Shown piece by piece: positions 24,190 to 33,151 of a stretch of DNA of 64,000 nt. This DNA comes from Aphidius gifuensis (Eukaryota; Arthropoda; Insecta; Hymenoptera; Braconidae). The first letter of the stretch is position 1. Each line of letters opens with the position of its first letter. The DNA lies in NCBI RefSeq assembly GCF_014905175.1, contig NC_057789.1:14002876-14066875 (forward strand), written 5' to 3'. Under the pieces are notes generated by a model. It had not been told where the DNA came from and made no database searches. It was given only the letters and a program-made list of their open reading frames with translations. A program made the position numbers and the translations under genes.

Positions 24190-25560
24190 AATAATAAATG
24201 TTTATATTGGTGATACATATAAATTTTATGATGAGTTCAAAATTTATGTTAAAAAATGTTTTTCGTTATATTCTTAACTTATCAACATTTGGAAAATTAT
24301 TAAACAATATAAATAACATTAATTAAAAAATAATTTTAATTTATAAGATATATTTTTCTTTTTATTTTTTTTTTTTTTAGATAAAAAAAATTTGAATCAA
24401 ATAATTGTAAATAAATCAATAAGTACGATTGAAAAAAATTATTTTTTCTGATTTAAATGTTTCTCAGTTCTAGGATATTAAAGGTGTTATATTTTTAGTT
24501 ATGTCTATGGCCAATATTTTCAATTTATATCTAATTTTTCTGATTTGCCAAAAAAAAAAATAGTTGAATTCAAATGTATTATTATTATAGTTGATCACAT
24601 AATATTAAAATATTCGAAAATGTTAATTCACCATATTAAAATTGTAATGACACAATCAAAAATAAAATTAAAAATTAATGTATCGTTTGAATAAAAAAAT
24701 AAGTAATTATTTTTTGAGTGTAAAATTGTTGACTTTTAAGATATTGTAATGGATAATAATTTAAGATGTTCATTTCGACTAATACCATAATTTAGAGTAG
24801 TATGTAAAAATTTGAATATCTACAATAAATATTCATAAAATCTCGTACATTCGATTCCGATAATAAATATAAAACGAGTAAATGAATAAGATGTTTTTAT
24901 TTTAAAATACAATTTTTTATTCTAAAACTACGATTTCAAATAAATATCATTTCTAGTCACCCCCTGGTGGAAAATCTGTTGTTTTTATGACGTCATTATC
25001 GATGCTTAGATCCTTCCACTGGATGGACCCTTACAAAGAGTTATCTTTTTCTTGATAAATAAAAGAATTGCGCAGTTTCTTATCTTGAGTGTTATGATGT
25101 AATGACAGATTTTATCAGCAGAATAAACTAAATAATTAAGAATGAAAATTTGATATACCTTCATCTTGTTATAATTTAGTTAATAATTTAATTTACATTT
25201 CGTGTTTCAAATGAATACTATTATTGTGATTTCGTATATAAACCGTTTAATCTAAAAAAAAAACAACTCTCGTGACAATATAATGTGATCATCATCATCA
25301 TCATAATAATACTTTGAGTTCAATATTTTTTTACATTATTTTTTGGGCAAAAAAATTTGATGATAAATAAAACAATTTAAATAAAACAATTAAAATTTTA
25401 TGTAATTTTTTATGTTGACGTGATTCAATAGATAACTGTATATATTAATTTTCGTGATTTAATGATAAACTAACGACCTTATTATCATTGTAATGTATTA
25501 ATAACAGGGAATGTAATGTGATGAATATAGATTTATTATCAATTGAATTAGTGATAACAA
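24190..25560. other. AT-rich, no gene seen
   Basis: Long A/T runs with occasional CATCATCATCATCAT microsatellite (about 25290). No frame, RNA gene or terminal repeat could be recognised. Confidence 0.6.
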
Positions 25561-25574
25561 ACAAAAACTGACTT

Positions 25575-27315
25575 CTAAGAGAAGACGTGGTTATTTTTCT
25601 CTGGAACAAGAAAGAATAAGAAAACCTTGGAAGAAAGAAGTAGCTTTAAATCGTAAAAACGGCCGATCTTGTAACAGTCAATTTCAGGGTGCTATAATTG
25701 CTGTTTTTGAATATTTTCAATTAGAAAAAGAAGAAAATGGGCCTATCAGATCAGTCAATGCAGTGGCGTAAGTACAGAACAATTTTGATTATACTTTTCA
25801 GTAGACACAGATATTTGAATTTCCTCGACATTTCTGCTCGATTATATATAGAAGATACGGAGAAAAATTTCTATCGTGGCTAATTGTTCATTAATACTAA
25901 TTCAGATGAATTTTTTTCATTAATAACCAATCAATCTGAATAATATGTGTCCTATATTGAATAAAAAAATATATTTTTCAGACAACGAACTGCTGATGCT
26001 TTAAAAATAAACATCAAAACTGCTTTAAAATATATCAACATAGAAAAAACTAGTCAACAACTTGTCACCGCTGATAAAATACGGAGCCGAAAACGAATAA
26101 AACGAGATGTTACTCCAGAGATAAAACACCAAATTAAGAAAATTATTTATGGTCTCTGTAAAGAACGTAATAAAATAACTTCGATCTCTTAACACACGTA
26201 TGCTTCATTGATTGCAGTTCATTTAAAGCATATTATTTATATCTTTGCAGGATGCTACATTACTCTATCACTTTTGCTGGAATAACTTCAGTAAGTAAAA
26301 ATATATTTTATTTATTTTAGGTTTGACTCTCATTTGGTTAAATTTTTTTAACTCCTTAATATTTATTCCAAACAATTATTTTTTTTTTTTTTTTAGAACA
26401 AACAACGTAAAGCTCAATGTTTTTGAAGAAATATTAAGAAAAATTATATATGGACTTAGTTTTAAATATGTACTCCGAAATGGCAGAACATATTTACCAA
26501 AATGTCCAGCTATAGTTGAACAAAGAAGAAAGTTTTCAATCGAATTGAAACGTGCACTTGATGAAGGTAAACATATCGTTACCCTTGACGAAACATGGAA
26601 ATTTCAATATGGAACTGGTAAAATCAGGGATTGGCCAGATGGTAATCCTGAGTCTTGTCAAATGAGAACATTGTTTACTGGAGCCAGATTTATTATTTGT
26701 CATGCTATTGATAGAGATGGCTAGATCAAATGCTGAGACTTTTGAAAAATGGATAAAAACACAACTTATCCCTAATTTACCAGATGTACCATGTGTTATT
26801 ATTATAGACAATGCACCATATCATTCTAAACATTCAGAAAAAACAATGAATCCAGATGCAAGAAAAGAAAAAATGATAAAGTGGTTAATGAATCGTAAAG
26901 TAGAATTTGATCCCGAAAAAACAAAAAAAATTTTATATTCATTCTAAAAGAAAAAAGAAGAATAAAAACTAGGTTTGTTGTTGATGATTGGGTATCTGCA
27001 AATACTCCCTACAAAATTTTACGTCTTCCACCATATCATTGTCATTATAATCCAATAGAATTATATTAGGGATTAATAAAACAATTATACAAAAAACGTG
27101 TTGGCCTTAATTATGATTTTTCAAGAAATACATCAAATCATATTTGGGAGGAATGTCTGAATGCTATTACTCCAGATATGTCAAGACGTATCTTTGACAA
27201 AGTCAAGAAAATAATTTTGAAAGATTATAATGAGGAAGTATTAGGAATTAATGATGGAGAAGATGTAAACGTTGATTCTATGACAAAAGAAATGTTATCA
27301 GAAGCAACAAACTGA
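25575..27315 (+). pseudogene. IS630/Tc1-type DDE transposase, intron-containing, broken
   Basis: The first exon reads SLEQERIRKPWKKEVALNRK. A GTAAGT donor and TTTTTCAG acceptor bound an intron at 25768-25981, and the reading phase is preserved across it (NAVA, then QRTADALKIN, a helix-turn-helix-like start). The catalytic core follows: IVTLDETWKFQYGTG (first Asp, about 26580), then CVIIIDNAPYHS (second Asp, about 26805), then LRLPPYHCHYNPIEL (Glu, about 27055). This is the DDE_3 pattern, with the second Asp followed by NAPYH. A stop at 26722 with a frame change, another break near 26945 and a stop after the NPIEL box inactivate it. DDE_3 transposases cut and rejoin element ends in the nucleus. 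Confidence 0.8.
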
Positions 27316-27429
27316 ATTAGAGGAAGAACAATGTGACTTAAATATACCAGATGTAAGACAAATGTTTGAAGAACAAAAAATTAGATCAACTGCAGCATTT
27401 CAAAGTCAAAGCTATCTACCATGTGAGTC

Positions 27430-28470
27430 TCAAGAAGTTGATGTAGAGAAGAAGTGTTGTAGAGAGTGACCCAGTTTGTATTTCTCAAGACACAAATATA
27501 GATTTAGATTTGTCGAAAATTATGTCACAAGAAGGTATTTTTTTCAACAGTAATGACGAATCTGCAGGTCAACCAGTAGACCAAACAGTATCAATTGGAA
27601 GCATCCAGCTGTTGGACCTAAAACCCTCATTCATTGCATTAACCTATTTAAGTGACTCAAATGACAAAGAGATTAAAAACTCATTGAAAAACAAAGTGAC
27701 ATCTTCTGATTAAAAAAAGTTGAATCCAAATACTTGGTTAAACGATAAAATTGATGATGCTTACTTTGAACTCATTCAAAACACAGATCGATTAATACAG
27801 GTTTTTAGTTTCTAGTTTTTCAATTTACTTTATGAATTTTCTTATTCAAGCGTACAAAGTTTGACTAAAAATATTGATATTTTTTCTAACAAAAATTTGT
27901 TGATTCTAATTAATATGAGAGATGCTCATTGGTCTTTATGTGCAGTCAATTTTCATGAAAAACAAATATCTTACTGGGACAGTTTAAGCAGAAAGAAAAA
28001 TCACGTACTAAATAAAATGTTTGAATATCTTGGATGCGAATACAGAAATAAAAAAAAAAGAATGGGAATAATTTAGTGAATGGTAGTGTGTTCAAGTAAC
28101 AAAAAATATACCACTGCAAGAAGATTTTGATGATTGTGGTGTATTTGTATGTATGTATGGAGATCATATTGCAAGAGATGTGAGCTGTTCATTCACTGCT
28201 GAAGATATTCTACAAATTAGATTTATGATGATGGATGAAATCATATCAGCTGGATTACAGCCAAGACCACTGATATTAAGGCGTGAAATGAAACAACCCA
28301 ATGTCCAACCAGTGAAACGAAAAAATTGTAATTTAAAAAACAAAGAAAAAGTTGAAAATGATACCAGACTAAATAGTAATTTCAGTCTAAATAAACAGCT
28401 GAAATTACCACCTGATACAACATCTCAAGAATCATCAATTTTACATTTAAATTATGGCGAGCCAAATTGA
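27430..28470 (+). pseudogene. Ulp1/SENP-like (C48) cysteine protease, transposon-associated, broken
   Basis: TWLNDKIDDAYFELIQ at about 27735 is the Ulp1 entry motif. The catalytic set follows in order: His in DAHWSLCAV (about 27920), Asp in ISYWDSL (about 27970), Gln in IPLQEDF (about 28115) and Cys in DDCGVFVCMYGDHIA (about 28140). All triad residues are present, although stops (about 27711, 28074) and frame changes break the gene. The C-terminal tail is basic (28260-28400). The family removes SUMO or similar modifiers, and mobile-element copies are known in plants and animals. It follows the DDE gene on the same strand, and its last segment (from 28153) shares a frame with the next protease. 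Confidence 0.8.
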
Positions 28471-28485
28471 TCAAAAATCACTGGT

Positions 28486-29124
28486 GTAGATTTTATTGTG
28501 TTTAGATCAGCAAGTTTCCATCAGGGAGATGAAAAACGTTTCTCAGCAGATAAACGAAATTCACAGTGTACAGCAATTGCTGCATATGCTGTTGTTAATT
28601 TGATTCAACCCGGTATCAAAATCACTCAAATATTATTAAATCAAATATTAATTCAAGGTGATCAATTTTATATGAAGTGTAAAAATATAAATCAAGTAAA
28701 ATATAGTCAACTTCAACCTGAAGATCTCCTGTGTATTCCTATCAATATTAATGGTCGTGAAATGACATTAGAAATTGACCAATGTGGTGAAGGAGAATAT
28801 ACAGAAAATTTAGAAATGAATGTACTAAATTCTGTTAACAATTTGATTGATATGTACCGACAAAATACAAAACAATTTGGATTTTAATTTATTGGAAATG
28901 GGAAAACTTTATCATTAGGAAGAATGTTCTCAACAGATTCTAGTTTTATTTTATTCAACTATCATAATGTTGACAGATTTAATCAACTGCCAACAGCATA
29001 TGGAATGGAAGGCAGGGCTAGACTATTTAAATGTTTTTTAACTGATGCTCTAGTTAAATTGATTCTTAAAGGCCATGCAAAAACTCGAATGCCTTGGCAA
29101 ATTCATAGAGTGCAATGTATATGA
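28486..29124 (+). pseudogene. Second papain-like protease candidate (C76/OTU-like), broken
   Basis: The start has FRSASFHQGDEKRF, then SQCTAIAAYAVVN with a candidate nucleophile cysteine just before a helix, then QILIQGDQFY. After a single in-frame stop at 28885-28887 the same frame continues with SFILFNYHNVDRF, where a histidine is expected, and GMEGRARLFKC. This HQG / QC / strand-His layout is shared by a transposon- and virus-associated group that I associate with herpes tegument-type (C76) and OTU-like deubiquitinases. That assignment is from memory and uncertain. The frame is continuous with the upstream Ulp1 segment apart from a stop at 28468-28470, so an ancestral two-protease fusion is possible. 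Confidence 0.5.
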
Positions 29125-29280
29125 ATTGATCACTGGTTGATCATTTTTTAATAAATCTTAATGACGGTTATATCTTATAGTAAGTATTTTAAAAAGTTTA
29201 AAAAGTAGATGATTACAAAGTTTATAAAAAAATTACATATTTTCATAGATTAAACCATTTTTTAATTAAACCATGATAGC

Positions 29281-29436
29281 ATGTACTGGAATTTAATAAA
29301 AAATGGAAGTCTCAGAATTGAGATACGATTCGGTGTTGCACTTGCTCAAACAATAAATTGTATAGTATATGCCGAGTTTGATAATATTATAGAAATTGAT
29401 AGTACACGTCAGGTACTACTAGATTATAGTAATTAA
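29281..29436 (+). pseudogene. C-terminal fragment of a Maverick-like major-capsid candidate (lineage A)
   Basis: A 51-codon open stretch reads YWNLIKNGSLRIEIRF, then NCIVYAEFDNIIEID, ending at a stop 58 nt before the next gene. The alternating R-I-E-I and V-Y-A-E-F strands, with an acidic end, match the C-terminal strand pattern of double-jelly-roll capsid proteins in Maverick/Polinton-like insect elements as I remember them. The C-terminus of the lineage B protein at 62078 has a similar pattern (VRLEFES, then AYCLILHDRIIEY). Everything upstream is missing or belongs to another element. Confidence 0.45.
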
Positions 29437-29450
29437 GAAGGGGTATAGAG

Positions 29451-29487
29451 CGTATATATAGAGCTACTTTGGTTTATGTTATTCAGT
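29451..29487 (+). promoter_or_regulatory. TATA box plus initiator upstream of the 29495 gene
   Basis: TATATATAGAG starts at 29453, and an arthropod initiator TTCAGTC with its A at 29485 follows 32 nt later. That is the expected TATA-to-start distance. Transcription from that A would leave a leader of only about 10 nt before the ATG at 29495. Both elements are strong matches in the right spacing, although TATA-like strings are common in this AT-rich region. Confidence 0.6.
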
Positions 29488-29494
29488 CATAAAT

Positions 29495-30052
29495 ATGTCG
29501 GAAGTTTTAATCATTGATATTCAGTGTCTAGTTGGATCTCGCAATGAATACTACCCGAAAGAAATTTCTGTCTTGACATTACACGATAAATTTATTAGTC
29601 ATTGGATAATTGGACCACCTTTTAAGTACTCGAAACTTGAAAAAGGAGCTCGTCGACAAAACAATTGGTTAACAAAAAATTATCATAAAATTGATTGGGA
29701 CGCATCTGAAGTACCTTACAAAAATCTACAATCATTAATTGAAAAAATTGGAGAACTTAGTAAAAATATCTATGTGAGAGGTGAAGAGAAACGTATGTTT
29801 TTACAACAATATTTGCGAGAACATTGTATTATTAATTTAGAAAATATATCACCACGATTTGGTTTATTACCAGCAGACGAACATTATTGTTTATTTCACG
29901 GAGTAAATTATCCTAATTATACTTGTACTCAACAAAACGGTTATAAATTAAAAAATTGGTTAATTGGAAAAAAATTAATTATACGAAGAGGAAAAAGTGA
30001 AGACGACATTGAAGTAGATGTAGTCTTTAATTCGTTTTTCAATACAGTCTAA
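29495..30052 (+). CDS. Maverick-associated protein with DIQ...KE motif, function unknown (lineage A)
   Basis: An intact 185-residue frame. Near the N-terminus IIDIQCLVG is followed by YYPKEISVL, an arrangement like the first strands of RNase H-fold (DEDD-type) exonucleases, but the second acidic residue of motif I is Gln. The middle has NWLTKNYHKIDWD. The C-terminal part has PADEHYCLFHGVNYPNYTCT and YKLKNWLIG, with cysteines and histidines spaced as in a small metal site. The frame at 60251 has the related VDFQGF...IKELAI start, so both belong to one family found in insect Maverick-like elements. Nuclease activity is a guess. It is the best preserved gene of this cluster and has its own core promoter. 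Confidence 0.6.
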   Translation: MSEVLIIDIQCLVGSRNEYYPKEISVLTLHDKFISHWIIGPPFKYSKLEKGARRQNNWLTKNYHKIDWDASEVPYKNLQSLIEKIGELSKNIYVRGEEKRMFLQQYLREHCIINLENISPRFGLLPADEHYCLFHGVNYPNYTCTQQNGYKLKNWLIGKKLIIRRGKSEDDIEVDVVFNSFFNTV

Positions 30053-30062
30053 GAAACATTGA

Positions 30063-30494
30063 TATTATCCTTGTGGAATTATTGTTAATCTTGATAATCA
30101 ACCAGGATCTCATTGGGTGTGTTTTTACGTCAATAATTTGGGACATGAACTCTTCTTCAACAGCTTCGGACGACCTATGAGAGATCCCCGTTTCCTTTAC
30201 GCTCTCGAAAGAAATTGTGTCATCCACGAGTACAACAATATACAGCTGCAAAGTGTTACGAGTAATTGTTGCGGTCATTGGTGCATTGTTGCTCTTCATT
30301 ATTTCGCGAATGGTGGGAGGCTCGACGGATTTCTCCGATTATTTACGAATGATGTTGAACGGAACGACCGATATATTTTAAGAATGTTTAAAAAAATTGT
30401 TAGTAGACGTAAGAATTATAAACATAAGAAAAATTTTTATTTCCTTACTGGTAGTGGATCTAAAATACAATCATCTATTTGTAATCGAAATTAA
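30063..30494 (+). pseudogene. Adenain-type cysteine protease (lineage A), N-terminally truncated
   Basis: The open stretch begins YYPCGIIVNLDNQPGSHWV just after a stop at 30060-30062. The histidine of GSHW, the following FFNSFG acidic/strand segment, the Gln-containing IQLQSVTSNCC and the nucleophile Cys in CCGHWCIVALHYF make up the H/D-E/Q/C order of adenovirus protease (C5) and its Polinton homologues. The family cleaves capsid precursors during virion maturation. The N-terminal part is missing: the preceding gene ends 10 nt earlier and no start codon is in a sensible place. A basic tail (RRKNYKHKKN) follows the catalytic core, and AATAAA lies just after the stop. Confidence 0.75.
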
Positions 30495-30649
30495 ATAAAT
30501 AAATTAATAAAAAACATGTGTGGAATTTTTATTGGAAAATAAGTAGTTTATAAATTGGGGAATTGCATCCATTGGTTCAGGTGAAAACTCCCCTCCCATA
30601 TTATCAAAAAATGTACCCACGTCGTCTCTTACGACAACTAGTTTTAAAA

Positions 30650-31665
30650 ATGACGTCTTCAGTAGAGGATAGAAAACGTAGATATAATAAATATATTTAT
30701 CGAGTAGAAGAAGCTAGACAAAAAAGTATAGAGCTATCACCGATAGCAGATATTTGTGATCCTGTAAGATTTTCTGCTGCTGGATTTTATTATACTGGTT
30801 ATGGATCTAAGTTGAAATGTTTTGAGTGTTGTGTTGAAATTGAAGAATGGAATCGAGGTGACAATCCGTGGCTAGATCATCAACATGCTAAGGCAAGCTG
30901 TCGTTTTATTAGAAATATAGCTTGTGGTAATGTTCCTAGAGGAGTAAGCCCACAACTTATACCTATGGAAGGTGATCCACATTGTATACCTACAGATTTT
31001 CGTGCTTCGTATCGTGTTCCATCTACTTCAAGAGAAGAAGACCGTACATTTTATGCTGAATTTTATATTGATCTTGAAATGGAAGAATATTCTAATCCTC
31101 CAATTGAAGAACATTGTGTTGGAATATCTACTACACCTCCAGCGGAAAAAGATCTGGTCTCATATGAATCACGATTAAATACATTTTATTATTGGCCGAA
31201 ATATATTTCTCAGACAAAAGAATCCATGGCTGAGGCTGGATTTTTTTATTCGTCTATGGGAGATTATGTAATTTGTCATCATTGTGGAAATGGAATTAAA
31301 GATTGGAAAAATAATGAAGATCCATGGGAAGAACATGCTAGATATTTTCCGGAATGTTATTTTCTCCGACTAATAAAAGGAAATGATTTTGTCGAACGAT
31401 ATTCATTGCAATACAATTTTGAAAAAAGTAAAGAAAGTACAGAAGAAAAAAAAATTAAGAAAAAGAAAGACAAAATAAAAAAAGATAAAAAAGTAAAAAA
31501 GAAGATGATACATTTGTTTGTAAAATTTGTTATAATGAACCATTGTCTGTTCTTTTTCTTCCTTGTTTACATATGGTTACATGTGTCAAATGTGCTCCAG
31601 CAATTGATAAATGTATTATATGTCGAGTTCGTATACCTGGTGTCATTCAACCAATAATATCATAA
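30650..31665 (+). pseudogene. Inhibitor-of-apoptosis-like protein: BIR-BIR-RING with frameshift before RING
   Basis: The chosen ATG at 30650 opens MTSSVEDRKRRYNK. BIR1 (residues about 35-90) has the zinc pattern CX2CX16HX6C around CFEC and NPWLDH. BIR2 (about 170-235) has the same pattern around CHHC and DPWEEH. A lysine-rich linker encoded by A-runs follows (31440-31505). The C3HC4 RING (CKIC, LPCLHMVTC, CIICR) is in the next frame and ends at a stop at 31663-31665. In the main frame the linker instead leads into a hydrophobic read-through ending at 31657. IAPs bind caspases through BIRs and ubiquitinate targets through RING. Insect DNA viruses and Maverick-like elements have captured such genes. 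The break may be an indel in the A-runs or slippage. I did not reconstruct the joined protein. Confidence 0.85.
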
Positions 31666-31849
31666 TTAAACATGTGTCAAAAGTAGATCAAATAAATTTT
31701 TAAAATAAATAAAATGTCTTAATTATTTTCCTATATTTCCCATCTGCATACAAATGAGTCATACTTGAAATTTTGGTTAAAAATTGAATAATAAAATAAT
31801 AAATTTAATAATATAAAAAAAAAAATTAAAAATAAAATAAAAAAAAAAA

Positions 31850-32262
31850 TTACACCTGGGCTGACTCGAACGCTAGACCCTACGCTTGAAATATCATTAT
31901 ATTTATTTATTTATTGGAAAAATTATCTGCGTCAATTCCGATTGTTAGTTTAAACATCAAAGAATAATATAAAAGTAAAAAAAAATTTTTAACATTTTTA
32001 TTCATGACAATATTGACAATTGAAAAAGTTGCTATGTCCCTGTATGATAATACACGGGTCTGACTCGTACACTTTAAATGCTCGTTATAAATTAATTTAA
32101 AATTATCTGCGTCAATTCCGATTGTTAGTTTAAACATCAAAGAATAATATAAAAGTGAAAAAAAAATTTTTAACATTTTTATTCATGACAATATTGAGCA
32201 TTGAACAAGTTGCTACGTTCCTGTAAAAAAACACGAAGCCTGACTTGAACACTAGCACTACA
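31850..32262. repeat. Tandem repeat, 181-bp unit, about 2.3 copies
   Basis: ATTATCTGCGTCAATTCCG, ATTGTTAGTTTAAACATC and TTTATTCATGACAATATTGA occur at 31920 and again at 32101 with near identity. Each unit ends with a CTGACTCGAAC or CTGACTTGAAC motif (about 31861, 32060, 32239), whose reverse complement matches the polymerase III B-box pattern in the first and third copies. The array follows the IAP remnant and is non-coding. Confidence 0.88.
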
Positions 32263-32264
32263 AA

Positions 32265-32445
32265 CATGGCCGCCCTACACTAACACTTATTTGGCTCACA
32301 CGCATTCTCCATTCAAACTTTTGCTGGGACTTTTGCTGCCGCTGCAGCGCTATAAACATTTTACACTAACAAAACAAGACCCACCGTACACTAACACTTG
32401 TTTGGCTCACACACATTCTCCATTCACACTTCTGTTGACACTTTT
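32265..32445 (+). repeat. Direct repeat, about 125-bp spacing
   Basis: TACACTAACACTTATTTGG with CTCACACGCATTCTCC at about 32277 recurs as TACACTAACACTTGTTTGG with CTCACACACATTCTCC at about 32389. It includes a GCTGCCGCTGCAGCG stretch between copies. It is non-coding despite short open frames. Confidence 0.75.
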
Positions 32446-32539
32446 GCTTGTAGTCTGCTTGCACCTATGCGCGCGCACACATCACAAAATAATATTTAAA
32501 AAATGATATTTAAAATAAAAAATAATATTATTATTCATA

Positions 32540-32890
32540 TACATACATACGTACATATATAAATAATAATGACAATAAATAAATAATAAAAAAATATATA
32601 TGTAATAAAAAAATAATTATTATAATAATAAATAATAATAATAATAAATAATAATAATAAATAAAATAATAGGGGTAGTTTTTTAAGGGTAGTTATTTTG
32701 AGGGTACTTTATCAGGGTAGTCGCGTATGGGCCCCGCGGAGTTTGTCGGTGCTCAAGGGGGGAACGCGAGCAAGCGGCACAGAGGGAAAGGGGGCAGGTA
32801 AAAAAACGACTCCCAAAACCGGTTTTTTCGTGGATCGTATACCATTTAATAGCACGCTGCCCGCTATCTCTCCCTATACTCTACTCCCTA
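32540..32890 (+). repeat. Dispersed repeat, copy 2 (see 104-460)
   Basis: Same order of landmarks as the copy near the left edge: TACGTACATATATAAATAA, AATAGGGGTAGT, TATGGGCCCCGC, GTTTGTCGGTGCTCAA, GGGGAACGCGAGCAAGCGG and TCGTATACCATTT. The 95-residue frame at 32698 is a read-through of this repeat and is not a gene. Confidence 0.8.
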
Positions 32891-33151
32891 GGTTTATTCA
32901 AAATCAAGAGAATATATCAGTTAGTCGAATAGAAAAAGAAAAAAATTTCTCAAGTTACAAAAAAAAAGAAAAAAAAAGGGGTTGAATAAAATTGGTCCGA
33001 TTGAAAAAACTCATGAAAGACATGATAATACGGCAGGAAAATATTGGAACCATCGACCAGTGCGAGAAAACAAAATAAAAGGCAACAGATATCTAAAAAA
33101 ATCAGTGGAAGCTAGATTGGCTAAACAAAAAATAACGAAAAAAAAAAATCG

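Noticed and set aside
31907..32176. 89-residue minus-strand frame with repeated SLMFKLTIGIDADNF
   Set aside because: Read-through of the 181-bp tandem repeat, not a repeated-domain protein.
32698..32985. 95-residue frame
   Set aside because: Falls inside the dispersed repeat shared with 104-460, where the frame is not preserved.
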